A stretch of 64,000 bases of DNA, from the NCBI RefSeq assembly GCF_900129765.1, contig NZ_FQWU01000001.1:1240001-1304000 (forward strand), in the 5' to 3' direction. Of the stretch, positions 26,154 through 35,529 are shown piece after piece. Both the position numbers and the translations under genes were made by a program. The notes beneath the pieces are model-generated. The model saw only the letters and a program-made list of their open reading frames with translations, searched no databases and was not told where the DNA came from. Position 1 is the first letter of the stretch, and every line of letters starts with the position of its first letter. The stretch comes from Massilia sp. CF038. GTDB lineage: Bacteria > Pseudomonadota > Gammaproteobacteria > Burkholderiales > Burkholderiaceae_D.

Positions 26154-28562
26154 TTAGAAGTCGAAGCCGGTGTTCACACCGATAGTACGCGGTGGTTTGT
26201 ATTGCGACAACCATGGACCGAAGCCATTGAACGCCGAGGTCTTGACCTTCTCGTCGCTGGCATTACGCACATAGGCGTCAGCGTACCAGCCGCGGGCGGA
26301 CTGGTAGCGCAGGCCCAGATCGGCCGTACCGTAGGCTTTCTGACGGTCTGCCTCACCCAGATTGAATACCGACAGTTCGGCTTCGGTCTCGTAGTGCGCC
26401 GTGATGCGTGGGGTCAGCGTGCCGTCCGACAGGTGGAAGGTGTGCTGGTACTGGACCGTGGTCGAGAACTTCGGCGCATGCGGCAGCTTGTGGCCGGTGA
26501 CATCGAGGCAGGTGGCGATGCTGGTATCGACCGTGCAAGTTGGCAGCGTGTAGTCGTTGGAACCGGCAATCAGTGCACCGAGCTTGGTCTTCAGGAAGGC
26601 CAGGGTCACCGAAACGCGATCGTCCGGCGTGATGCGGGCGGCGATTTCGGACTCGAAGCCGTAGACCTTGGCGCCATCGGCGTTTTCGATCGCCAGACCA
26701 CGGCTGCCATCAGGGAAGCTGACCGGCGAATTGAACTGGAAGTCCTTGAAGTTCGAGTAGAACAAGGCGTTATTGACCTTGATCTTGCCGCCTGCGAAGG
26801 AGTGCTTCGAACCGATCTCGTAGTTGGTCAGCGTTTCAGGCGCATACGGCAAGCCGCGATCCTGCACACCGCCCGACTTGTAGCCGGTAGCGACGCTGGC
26901 GTAAGCCATCGTATCCTTGTCGAACTCGTAGTTGGCGCGAATCAGACCGGTGACCTTGCTGCCCTTGAAGACGCCATCGTTACCTGGCACGTCAGCTTCA
27001 AAGCCCTGGCCTGGTACGCGTGGATCCATGGATGGATTGAGCGGCAGTTGCGGCACACCCGGGGTATTGCGCCAGGTGTAGGCACGGCCGCCGACGTTCT
27101 CGCGGCGGTCCTGGGTGTAGCGCACGCCCCCGGTCAGATGGAAAGCGTCGCTGACGTTCCAGGTGGCCTGGCCGAAGGCCGCTTTCGAGTCCACGGTTTC
27201 TTCAGGCTGGATGAAGGAACCCTGCCAGCCCACGGTACCATCCTGGGTGCCGTTGAAGATCGGGATGTCGAAACGGATGTCGTTCTTTTCAGCCGCGTAG
27301 TACAGGCCGAGCTGCCAGTCGATGTCCTTCTTGCCGACCGATTGCAGTTCCAGTTCATGACTGTGGCTGCGGTAGTTCGAATCGGTGGTGGTGTGTTCCT
27401 GCCAGGTCGCGCCGGAGCGGATGCTGGTTGGTACACGCGCGCCGCCGTCCTGGTCGAAGCGCATCGAACCCTGGTACTTGGAGAAGCCGGCGATGTAATG
27501 CAGGGCCATGTCCGGAGCGACCTGGTATTCCAGGCGGCTGCGCACATTGTGGCTGTCGCGGTTGATCCATGGGGCGCTGTCCGACAAGATCGACCAGAAG
27601 TCCTGGCCAGCCCGTGGTACTTGCATCAAGTTGGCGCTTGGGGTGCCGCGGTCAGCAAATTTTTCGTAAGCGACGTTCCACTTCAACTGCGGCGTGATGT
27701 GCCACAGCAGGCTGGCGCGGAAGGCAGTCTGGTTCTGGGCGCTGTACTTCTGGTTGCCGACCGCGAACTGGTTCGGATTGATCGGACGGAAGGTCGCAAT
27801 ATCACCACCGGCAGCCACGTAAGCGGCTTGCTGGTCGGCGATCGCCACGCCAGGGAACTTCTGATAGTCGACGTAGCCGTCATGCTGCTCGTGGACGATA
27901 CCGATGCGCAGGGCAGCGGTGTCGGACAACGGCATATTGAAGGCAGCGCGCGCGCCATAGCGGTTGTAGTCGCCAATGCCCGCTTCCACGGTGCCGGCGC
28001 GGCTGTTCAATTCAGGCTTGACGGTCTGGATGTTGACTGCGCCCACGGTGGAATTGCGGCCCCACAGGGTGCCTTGCGGGCCGCGCAGCACCTCGATTGC
28101 CTCGATGTCGAACATCAGCGCGGTGGCGCCTTCGGCACGTGGCGAATACACATTGTCGACGAAGGAAGCGACTTCCGGATCGGCGTACTGGGTCTTGGCG
28201 CTGTCGTTACCGATGCCGCGCAAAGTCATGGTGGTCACGCCGTGGTCGCCCTGGGCGGTGGCCTGGAAGCCTGGTACCAGCGAGACCACGTCAAGCATGG
28301 TTTGTACATGGTTGTCCTGCAGGGTGGCCGCATTGAGCGAGGTAATCGCGATTGGCGTTTTTTGCAGGCTGGTGGTGCGTTTGGTCGCGGTGACGACCAC
28401 TTCAGGAATCAGGCCCGAGTCGCTGTTGGCGACTGCCTTCTCGGCTGCCGGGGCAGCAGTGGTCTGGGCATGCGCGCCATTGATCGAGGCGAGCAGGGTG
28501 AGGATCGCCAACTGGATCTGGGCGCCCGGACGGCGGAACGGCTTTGCTGCAGATGATTTCAT
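26154..28562 (-). CDS. TonB-dependent receptor (carbohydrate type)
   Basis: Outer-membrane active transporter, 802 residues from the ATG ending at 28562. GGAG lies 5 nt upstream; longer frames have no such site. The signal peptide is MKSSAAKPFRRPGAQIQLAI, followed by a hydrophobic run and AHAQ. The TonB-box region reads EVVVTATKR. The plug domain includes IEAIEVLRGPQGTLWGRNST. The long barrel ends GVNTGFDF with a terminal Phe. Tandem palindromes and a promoter lie just upstream. Context indicates uptake of beta-glucan oligomers. Confidence 0.93.
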   Translation of the reverse strand: MKSSAAKPFRRPGAQIQLAILTLLASINGAHAQTTAAPAAEKAVANSDSGLIPEVVVTATKRTTSLQKTPIAITSLNAATLQDNHVQTMLDVVSLVPGFQATAQGDHGVTTMTLRGIGNDSAKTQYADPEVASFVDNVYSPRAEGATALMFDIEAIEVLRGPQGTLWGRNSTVGAVNIQTVKPELNSRAGTVEAGIGDYNRYGARAAFNMPLSDTAALRIGIVHEQHDGYVDYQKFPGVAIADQQAAYVAAGGDIATFRPINPNQFAVGNQKYSAQNQTAFRASLLWHITPQLKWNVAYEKFADRGTPSANLMQVPRAGQDFWSILSDSAPWINRDSHNVRSRLEYQVAPDMALHYIAGFSKYQGSMRFDQDGGARVPTSIRSGATWQEHTTTDSNYRSHSHELELQSVGKKDIDWQLGLYYAAEKNDIRFDIPIFNGTQDGTVGWQGSFIQPEETVDSKAAFGQATWNVSDAFHLTGGVRYTQDRRENVGGRAYTWRNTPGVPQLPLNPSMDPRVPGQGFEADVPGNDGVFKGSKVTGLIRANYEFDKDTMAYASVATGYKSGGVQDRGLPYAPETLTNYEIGSKHSFAGGKIKVNNALFYSNFKDFQFNSPVSFPDGSRGLAIENADGAKVYGFESEIAARITPDDRVSVTLAFLKTKLGALIAGSNDYTLPTCTVDTSIATCLDVTGHKLPHAPKFSTTVQYQHTFHLSDGTLTPRITAHYETEAELSVFNLGEADRQKAYGTADLGLRYQSARGWYADAYVRNASDEKVKTSAFNGFGPWLSQYKPPRTIGVNTGFDF

Positions 28563-28610
28563 GCTGTCTCCAAAGGGAAGTGTGAAGTTATTGCTTTTAT
28601 AGTTTTCTAC

Positions 28611-28644
28611 GAAATCGATTTCACGTCTTGTGAAAACGTTTTCA
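28611..28644. promoter_or_regulatory. tandem LacI-type operators upstream of the TonB receptor
   Basis: Two palindromes, GAAATCGATTTC (28611-28622) and TGAAAACGTTTTCA (28631-28644), have centres 21 bp apart, two helical turns. The central CG and TGAAA/TTTCA arms are typical of LacI/GalR-family sites. They lie directly downstream of the receptor promoter, where bound repressor would block transcription. The LacI regulator at 30294 is the obvious candidate to bind them. Confidence 0.7.
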
Positions 28645-28673
28645 TGGTACATTTCAGTGCAAGAGAAAGTCAA
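28644..28673 (-). promoter_or_regulatory. candidate sigma-70 promoter of the TonB receptor gene
   Basis: On the minus strand, TTGACT (28673-28668), an 18-nt spacer, then TACCAT (28649-28644). The -10 element abuts the TGAAAACGTTTTCA palindrome. Confidence 0.5.
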
Positions 28674-28729
28674 ACGAAATATTGTGGTGCTGTAAAATTT
28701 ACCACATTCACCATAGTGGGGCAGAGTTT

Positions 28730-30280
28730 ATGAAAACTTTTCAAAATGTGTTGATCGTCGGTGGCGGCACCGCAGGCTGGCTCACTGCCTGTTTTCTGGC
28801 CAAGACGCTGGGGGCGGCACGCCCCGGCGGCGTACGCATAACCCTGGTCGAGTCGCCCCAGATCGGCATCATTGGCGTGGGCGAGGGTACTTTTCCTTCG
28901 ATTCGCGGGACTTTGTCGGCGATTGGCGTTGACGAAGCGCGCTTTGTACGCGAATGCCACGCCACCTTCAAGCAAGGCGTCAAGTTTGCCAACTGGGTAC
29001 GCCCGGCTGGCAGCTTTGGCAGCGACCATTACTTCCATCCGTTCAGCCACCCCAGCCAGCGCCAGGGCAGCGCCGAGCTGCTGCCGTACTGGCTGCGCGG
29101 CCTGGCGGGAGAGGGCGTCCCGTTCGCGCAGGCCGCGACCATGCAGAAGCGCGTGGCCGACGCCGCCCGCGCGCCCAAGCGCACCAGCGATGGCGACTAT
29201 CTGGGGCCAATGAACTACGCCTACCACTTCGATGCCGGGCGCTTTGCCAAGCTGCTGGCTGAACATGGCGTGACCCTGGGCGTGCAGCACGTGCTGGGCA
29301 ACGTGGGCCAGGTCGAGTTGAATGATGACGGCGCCATCGCACGCGTGCACACGGAAGAACACGGCGCACTGGAAGCGGACCTGTACATCGACTGCACCGG
29401 CTTTCGCGCCAGCCTGATTGGCCAGGCGCTCGGTTCACCGCTGCGCAAGCTGGACGACGTGCTGTTCGTCGACCACGCGCTGGCCATGCAAGTGCCGTAT
29501 CCGGCTGCGGACACGCCGATCCCGTCATACACCATCTCCACCGCGCATGAAGCGGGATGGACCTGGGATATCGGCCTGCAGGAGCGGCGCGGCATCGGCT
29601 ACGTCTATTCCAGCCGGCATACCAGCGACGAACGCGCTGAAGAAGTACTGCGCGCCTACGTGGGCCCGGCAGCCGCTGGCCTGACACCGCGCAAGCTCGA
29701 GCTGCAGCTGGGCTACCGCGAAGTGCAGTGGGTGAAAAACTGCGTGGCCGTGGGCTTGTCGGGCGGCTTCCTGGAGCCGCTGGAGTCATCCGGCATCGGT
29801 CTGATTGAAACGGCGGCCTACCTGATCGGCTTCCTGTTCCCGTTCAATGGCCAGACCGAGCCCGTGGCGCGCACCTTCAATGACTTGATGCGTCAGCGTT
29901 ACGAGCGCGTGGTCGACTTCATCAAGCTGCACTACTGCCTGACCCAGCGCACCGATTCGGCCTTTTGGCGCGAGAACGCCGATGCTGCATCGATTCCTGC
30001 ATCGCTGCAGGCCAAGCTGGCCATGTGGCAGGGCAGGCCGCCGCACCGGCTTGATTTTGTGACCGATCTGGAGATGTATCCACCGTCGAGCTGGCAGTAC
30101 GTGCTGTACGGGATGGAGTTCCACAGCGCGCTGCACGCCAGCGCCGCCAACGCCGCGCTGGACGGACAGGCGCGTGACGAATTCAAGACCATCGCCATGC
30201 TGGCCGAGCGGGCCCTGGCCGACCTGCCGCCGCACCGCGATTTGGTCGATCATATGTGTGCCCGCGCCAGCGCGCGGTGA
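28730..30280 (+). CDS. tryptophan halogenase-family flavoprotein
   Basis: A 516-residue FAD-dependent protein. The FAD motif is LIVGGGTAGWLTA at residues 8-20. The lysine that activates hypohalous acid in tryptophan halogenases corresponds to Lys85 in FKQGVKFANW. The WxWxIP motif appears as WTWDIG at 277-282, with the final Pro replaced by Gly. Homologues beside TonB receptors are common in glycan-use loci of proteobacteria and their substrates are unknown. It is divergent from the receptor and is followed by the LacI gene 13 bp later, so the two are probably cotranscribed. Real halogenation of tryptophan is doubtful in this context. Confidence 0.85.
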   Translation: MKTFQNVLIVGGGTAGWLTACFLAKTLGAARPGGVRITLVESPQIGIIGVGEGTFPSIRGTLSAIGVDEARFVRECHATFKQGVKFANWVRPAGSFGSDHYFHPFSHPSQRQGSAELLPYWLRGLAGEGVPFAQAATMQKRVADAARAPKRTSDGDYLGPMNYAYHFDAGRFAKLLAEHGVTLGVQHVLGNVGQVELNDDGAIARVHTEEHGALEADLYIDCTGFRASLIGQALGSPLRKLDDVLFVDHALAMQVPYPAADTPIPSYTISTAHEAGWTWDIGLQERRGIGYVYSSRHTSDERAEEVLRAYVGPAAAGLTPRKLELQLGYREVQWVKNCVAVGLSGGFLEPLESSGIGLIETAAYLIGFLFPFNGQTEPVARTFNDLMRQRYERVVDFIKLHYCLTQRTDSAFWRENADAASIPASLQAKLAMWQGRPPHRLDFVTDLEMYPPSSWQYVLYGMEFHSALHASAANAALDGQARDEFKTIAMLAERALADLPPHRDLVDHMCARASAR

Positions 30281-30293
30281 TATAGTTCAGGCG

Positions 30294-31304
30294 ATGAAAA
30301 CAGAGAGCACCACCACCACATTGCAGCAGGTTGCCGACGCTGCCGGCGTCTCGCCGGCCACCGTGTCGCGCTTCCTGAACGGGACTGCCAAAGTCTCCGG
30401 CGTCAAGCGCCAGGCGCTCGAGCGCGTGATCGAAGAGCTGCAGTACAAGCCGAACCGGCTGGCGCAAAGCCTGAAGATGGGCACCACGCGCACCATTGGC
30501 GTGCTGACCCAGTCGCTCGAAAGCGGCTACTTCAACAAGACCATGACCGGGATTGAAGACGTGATGAAGGCCGCCGGTTATGCAATGCTCATCATGAGCG
30601 GGCACTGGCATGCTGACGAAGAAGCGGACCGGGTCGAACTGCTGATCGGGCGGCGCGTGGACGGCGTGGTGATCCTGACCGGGAACATGACCGACGGGCA
30701 GATCCTGAAGTTCTCCAAACAGGTGCCCATTATCGCGTTCGGGCGCAAACTCGAAGGCGAACGCGCGCGCGGCTTCTGTCTCGACAACTACGCGGCCGCG
30801 TGTGAAGCGATGGATTTGCTGGTGGAGCAGGGGCACCGCCGGATTGCTTTCGTGGCCGGCCCGCAGGAACAGGAAGATGCGCGCGCGCGTCTGGCTGGCT
30901 ACCGCGACACGCTGAGTCGGCACCGGATCCCGTACGATCCCGCACTGGTGGTCGATGGCGACTTCCAGGAGTCGGCCGGTCTGCTGGCGGTGGACCAGTT
31001 GCTGGCATCGAAGCAGCGCTTCACCGCCATCTTCGCCGCCAACGACCTGATGGCCTACGGCGCCCGGCTGGCGTTGTACCGGCGCAGCATCCGGGTACCG
31101 GACGACATCTCGATCATCGGCTTCGACGACCTGCACAGTTCAATGTACACGACCCCACCGCTGACGACGGTGCGCCAGCCCCTGTACGAAGTAGGTACCT
31201 GCATCGGCAACATGCTGCTGCCCCTGATGGGCCAGCGCAGCGAACCGGCCCACATCCCGGCGCTGAGCCTGGTCGTGCGCGAATCGGTCCGCCGCATCGC
31301 CTGA
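30294..31304 (+). CDS. LacI-family transcriptional regulator
   Basis: A 336-residue regulator from ATG 30294. The N-terminal helix-turn-helix reads LQQVADAAGVSPATVSRFLN, followed by the hinge helix PNRLAQSLK that contacts the minor groove of a central CG. The periplasmic-binding-type effector domain spans about 60-330 (IGVLTQSLESGYFN, IIGFDDLHSSMYTTPPLTTV). The likely targets are the palindromes at 28611-28644. Likely effector: glucose or a beta-glucoside, from context. Confidence 0.93.
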   Translation: MKTESTTTTLQQVADAAGVSPATVSRFLNGTAKVSGVKRQALERVIEELQYKPNRLAQSLKMGTTRTIGVLTQSLESGYFNKTMTGIEDVMKAAGYAMLIMSGHWHADEEADRVELLIGRRVDGVVILTGNMTDGQILKFSKQVPIIAFGRKLEGERARGFCLDNYAAACEAMDLLVEQGHRRIAFVAGPQEQEDARARLAGYRDTLSRHRIPYDPALVVDGDFQESAGLLAVDQLLASKQRFTAIFAANDLMAYGARLALYRRSIRVPDDISIIGFDDLHSSMYTTPPLTTVRQPLYEVGTCIGNMLLPLMGQRSEPAHIPALSLVVRESVRRIA

Positions 31305-31316
31305 TTAAAATCAAAC

Positions 31317-31476
31317 CGGGGTCAGACCTCATTTTTGCAATGGCCTCGGGCGGAGGTCTGACCCCAGTTTGACAAATATCAAGCCGCTTGCCGCGGTCCC
31401 CTCGTGGCGGCCGAAAGTTGCAAAAATGAGGTCTGACCCCAGCCCGGGCATGTTGCAGAAATGAGGTCTGACCCCA
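31317..31476. repeat. cluster of four GGGGTCAGACCTC repeats
   Basis: Four copies lie in 160 bp between the LacI gene and panC. One forward copy (31318-31340, GGGGTCAGACCTCATTTTTG and CAA) is matched by a perfect 23-bp inverse at 31418-31440. A third, inverse copy with G replacing one A is at 31453-31475, and a short inverse copy (AGGTCTGACCCCA) at 31354-31366. The unit matches the arms of the hairpin at 19110-19167. The arrangement could fold into large stem-loops and terminate both flanking convergent genes. Confidence 0.8.
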
Positions 31477-31509
31477 GTGTTGAAACGGGGGGGCGGGGCG
31501 TTAGATGCC

Positions 31510-33265
<1,756 letters not shown>

Positions 33266-33286
33266 GATCGATCAACCGTGGGCGGA

Positions 33287-33496
33287 TCAGAGTTTGTTCT
33301 GGTACACGTAAGCTTGCTGGCGCACGCGCGATTCGGCGGTGCGGTCCTGTTCCGCCAGCGGGGTTGGGGCTTTGTCCCACAGCAGGGAGCGGCCCACGCG
33401 CTGGCCTTCTTCGATGCCGGGATTCTTGGCCTTGAGCTCGGCGATGAACTTGGTGTGCTCGGATTCGTACAGGGAATGCTGTTTGGAGAATTTCAT
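33287..33496 (-). CDS. DUF3460 family protein
   Basis: A 69-residue small basic protein, MKFSKQHSLYESEHTKFIAE at the start, with GRSLLWDKAP and a Tyr/Gln-rich end. The YES-x-HTKF ... LWDK pattern fits DUF3460, small proteins of unknown function seen upstream of scpA in Burkholderiales. An in-frame ATG at 33520 would add eight residues. Neither start has a clear ribosome-binding site, and I prefer 33496 from the family N-terminus. Confidence 0.75.
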   Translation of the reverse strand: MKFSKQHSLYESEHTKFIAELKAKNPGIEEGQRVGRSLLWDKAPTPLAEQDRTAESRVRQQAYVYQNKL

Positions 33497-33598
33497 GATG
33501 TGAAATAGTAAGGCGGACACTGCTATTTTACCGCGTGCGCGCGGGGGCGGGGCTCCGGCCAGTCCGGCGCCGCGCAGAGCGGCACCGGCCAGGTCGGC

Positions 33599-34918
33599 TT
33601 AGTCCGGGTGCAGGGCGTTGAGCTGACGGGCGATGATGTCGTGGTTCAACCACAGCACCGGGCCAATCTGTTCGGCAGCGCCATGGAACATCAGCGGGCC
33701 GGCGCCTTCCAGCACCAGCGAGCTGAGGTGGTCGGTGATCAGGGCCTTTTTGTCCTTGTGCATCTTGGTGATCTCTTCGGACAAGCCGATCATCACGTCT
33801 GCCAGGGCCGGAGTGTTGTCCATCGGCCAGGCGCCAAAGTTGCGGAAGGCAGCGCTGGTATCGTTGTTGTTATAGGACTCGATCAAGTCCAGCAGGGTTT
33901 GCAGCTGCACGCCATCTTCCAGCAAGGCCTGGCAGGCATCCCATTGCTGCTGGGCCCACTTGCCGCCGTTTTCACGCTTCAAGGCATTCAGCAGCGGGAA
34001 CAGGGGCAATTCCACGCCGACAAAAATGTCCGACGAGTTGGTGCGGATTTCCGGGCAGTTGAAGACGGTGGCATACACGCCCTGCGCCCAGGCGGCCGAG
34101 GCCACGCTTTCCAGGCGCATCTTGGCGTAGCCCTGGGTGTAGTTGGTGTAGGTTTGCCACTGGTATTTGCCATCGATCAGGATCTCGGTGCCGTGGTAGC
34201 CGTACGCCGTGTAACGCGCGCTGCCGCCAGTGGCGGTGACGCGTGCGCGGATTGCGGCGCTCGCGCTGATCAGGTAGCCCAGGGTGTTGGCGGTGACTTC
34301 GTCGAAGTTCATCAAAATCAGCTTGCCCAGGTCGCTGTCGAGCAGGGCGCGCGAGGACATAAAGCGCTCGCCACGGCCCTTGTAGATGCGGTTGGCAATG
34401 GCCAGGAAGGCCTTGATCTTCGGAATGCCGCCCGCCATGGTGTGCGCGAAGAACACGTTGGCGCCGTCCGGGATCAGCTTGTCGATCTCGGCCATGACGA
34501 TGGCGGCGGAGTCCGTGAAGCGCTTGACGCCAGCTGCGCGGCAGGCTTCGATCTTGGCCCAGTCCAGCTTGTCTTCTTGCCAGCTTTTGAGGGTAATTCC
34601 AGACAGCATTTCAGTCGGGTTCTGTTCGCCAGCGGGGGCGTCCATGTCGAAACCGGCCATCATCGGCACATTGATGATCTTGCCGCCGAGCTTTTCTTCT
34701 GCTTCGGCCAGCTCTTCCGCATTCAGGCCGCGCAAGGCATTGTTCTCGTCGCGACGGCCGACGGTGATGCCGACAATGGTCATGCCAGCAGCGCGTGCCT
34801 CATCGATCAGACCGTTGACGTAACCACGGCCGAACAGTTCGCCGAAGAGGACAAAGACATCACCCTTCTTGAACAGGTTGGTTTTAGGAATGTGCCGAAG
34901 GGAAGTCAATTCGCTCAT
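33599..34918 (-). CDS. enoyl-ACP reductase, FabMG-type
   Basis: A 439-residue cytoplasmic protein beginning MSELTSLRHIPKTNLFKKGD. I recognise it from memory as the FabMG-like family, described as triclosan-tolerant enoyl-ACP reductases found in metagenomes. It has a Rossmann-like N-terminus (DVFVLFGELFGRGYVNGLID) and internal YGYHGTEILIDG. A minus-strand -10 (TATAAT) lies at 35006-35001, between this gene and the acetyltransferase. A longer frame running back through the acetyltransferase gene is spurious. Whether it replaces FabI or is an additional isozyme cannot be seen from this window. Confidence 0.65.
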   Translation of the reverse strand: MSELTSLRHIPKTNLFKKGDVFVLFGELFGRGYVNGLIDEARAAGMTIVGITVGRRDENNALRGLNAEELAEAEEKLGGKIINVPMMAGFDMDAPAGEQNPTEMLSGITLKSWQEDKLDWAKIEACRAAGVKRFTDSAAIVMAEIDKLIPDGANVFFAHTMAGGIPKIKAFLAIANRIYKGRGERFMSSRALLDSDLGKLILMNFDEVTANTLGYLISASAAIRARVTATGGSARYTAYGYHGTEILIDGKYQWQTYTNYTQGYAKMRLESVASAAWAQGVYATVFNCPEIRTNSSDIFVGVELPLFPLLNALKRENGGKWAQQQWDACQALLEDGVQLQTLLDLIESYNNNDTSAAFRNFGAWPMDNTPALADVMIGLSEEITKMHKDKKALITDHLSSLVLEGAGPLMFHGAAEQIGPVLWLNHDIIARQLNALHPD

Positions 34919-35040
34919 AGTGGATTTACCGCTCTGTAAGTGTTGGGATCGGGTGCCGGGCCCCGTCTTGTTGTTGTCTGTTATTTCGGTCAAACGCGAC
35001 ATTATAGCGCTGCCGCGTCCGTGAAAACCAGTTTGGCGCG

Positions 35041-35520
35041 CTAGTGGCGCAGGATGCGGCGCATGACCAGCGGCGCCGGTTCGGCCGGGTTGGCGTGGGA
35101 ATATTCCAGTTCTTCGGCCAGTTCGAACGCATAGGCCGCGTACAGGTCCAACAGTTTGGGCTGATCGCCACGCACCGCCAGGCGCAATTCCTGCACGGCA
35201 CTGGCCAGGCTGTGGTGAATCACCGCTTCCAGCAAGTGCTGCGACAGGTTGTTGCCGCGGCAATGGGGCAGTACGCCCATGCGCAGGATTTCCCATACAT
35301 CCTGGTCCAGGTCGTGCGGGGCCCAGCGTACCGAGCCGACGGCTTCGCCGCCCTGCATCAATATAAAGGCGCCGCCGCGGCGCAGGTGAGCGTCCACCTG
35401 TTCGGCGGTTTCTACGTGGCCACTGGAAGTGTCGCTGACCTTGCCGGCCCACGCGGCGCGCGTGAGGGCGGCAATCAAATGGGCGTCGTCAGCGCTGGCT
35501 TCCCGGACCACGATGTTCAT
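35041..35520 (-). CDS. GNAT-family N-acetyltransferase
   Basis: A 159-residue protein with the GNAT fold. The N-terminus VREASADDAHLIAALTRAAW is followed by a beta-strand region GEAVGSVRWAP and the acetyl-CoA pyrophosphate loop MGVLPHCRGNNLSQHLLE. The substrate is unknown. It starts 9 bp after the metG stop on the same strand, so it is probably cotranscribed with metG. Confidence 0.85.
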   Translation of the reverse strand: MNIVVREASADDAHLIAALTRAAWAGKVSDTSSGHVETAEQVDAHLRRGGAFILMQGGEAVGSVRWAPHDLDQDVWEILRMGVLPHCRGNNLSQHLLEAVIHHSLASAVQELRLAVRGDQPKLLDLYAAYAFELAEELEYSHANPAEPAPLVMRRILRH

Positions 35521-35529
35521 CGGCCGGCC

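Noticed and set aside
25263-28556. Very long open frame (over 1000 codons) on the plus strand opposite the beta-glucosidase and TonB receptor genes
   Set aside because: The minus-strand genes have clear family motifs across the whole stretch. The plus frame has no recognisable domain and is rich in Val/Gly/Arg/His, as expected of a frame antisense to GC-rich coding DNA.
28563-28673. Extended N-terminus for the TonB receptor
   Set aside because: It would run through the operators and promoter. The GGAG and signal peptide place the start at 28562.
31317-31476. Possible CRISPR array from repeated GGGGTCAGACC units
   Set aside because: The copies alternate in orientation, spacing is irregular, and there are no cas genes. 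They are palindromic intergenic repeats.
34919-35452. N-terminal extension of the FabMG-type protein to 617 residues
   Set aside because: The added part overlaps the acetyltransferase gene in another frame, is Arg/Pro-rich without a family match, and a TATAAT lies just upstream of the shorter start.
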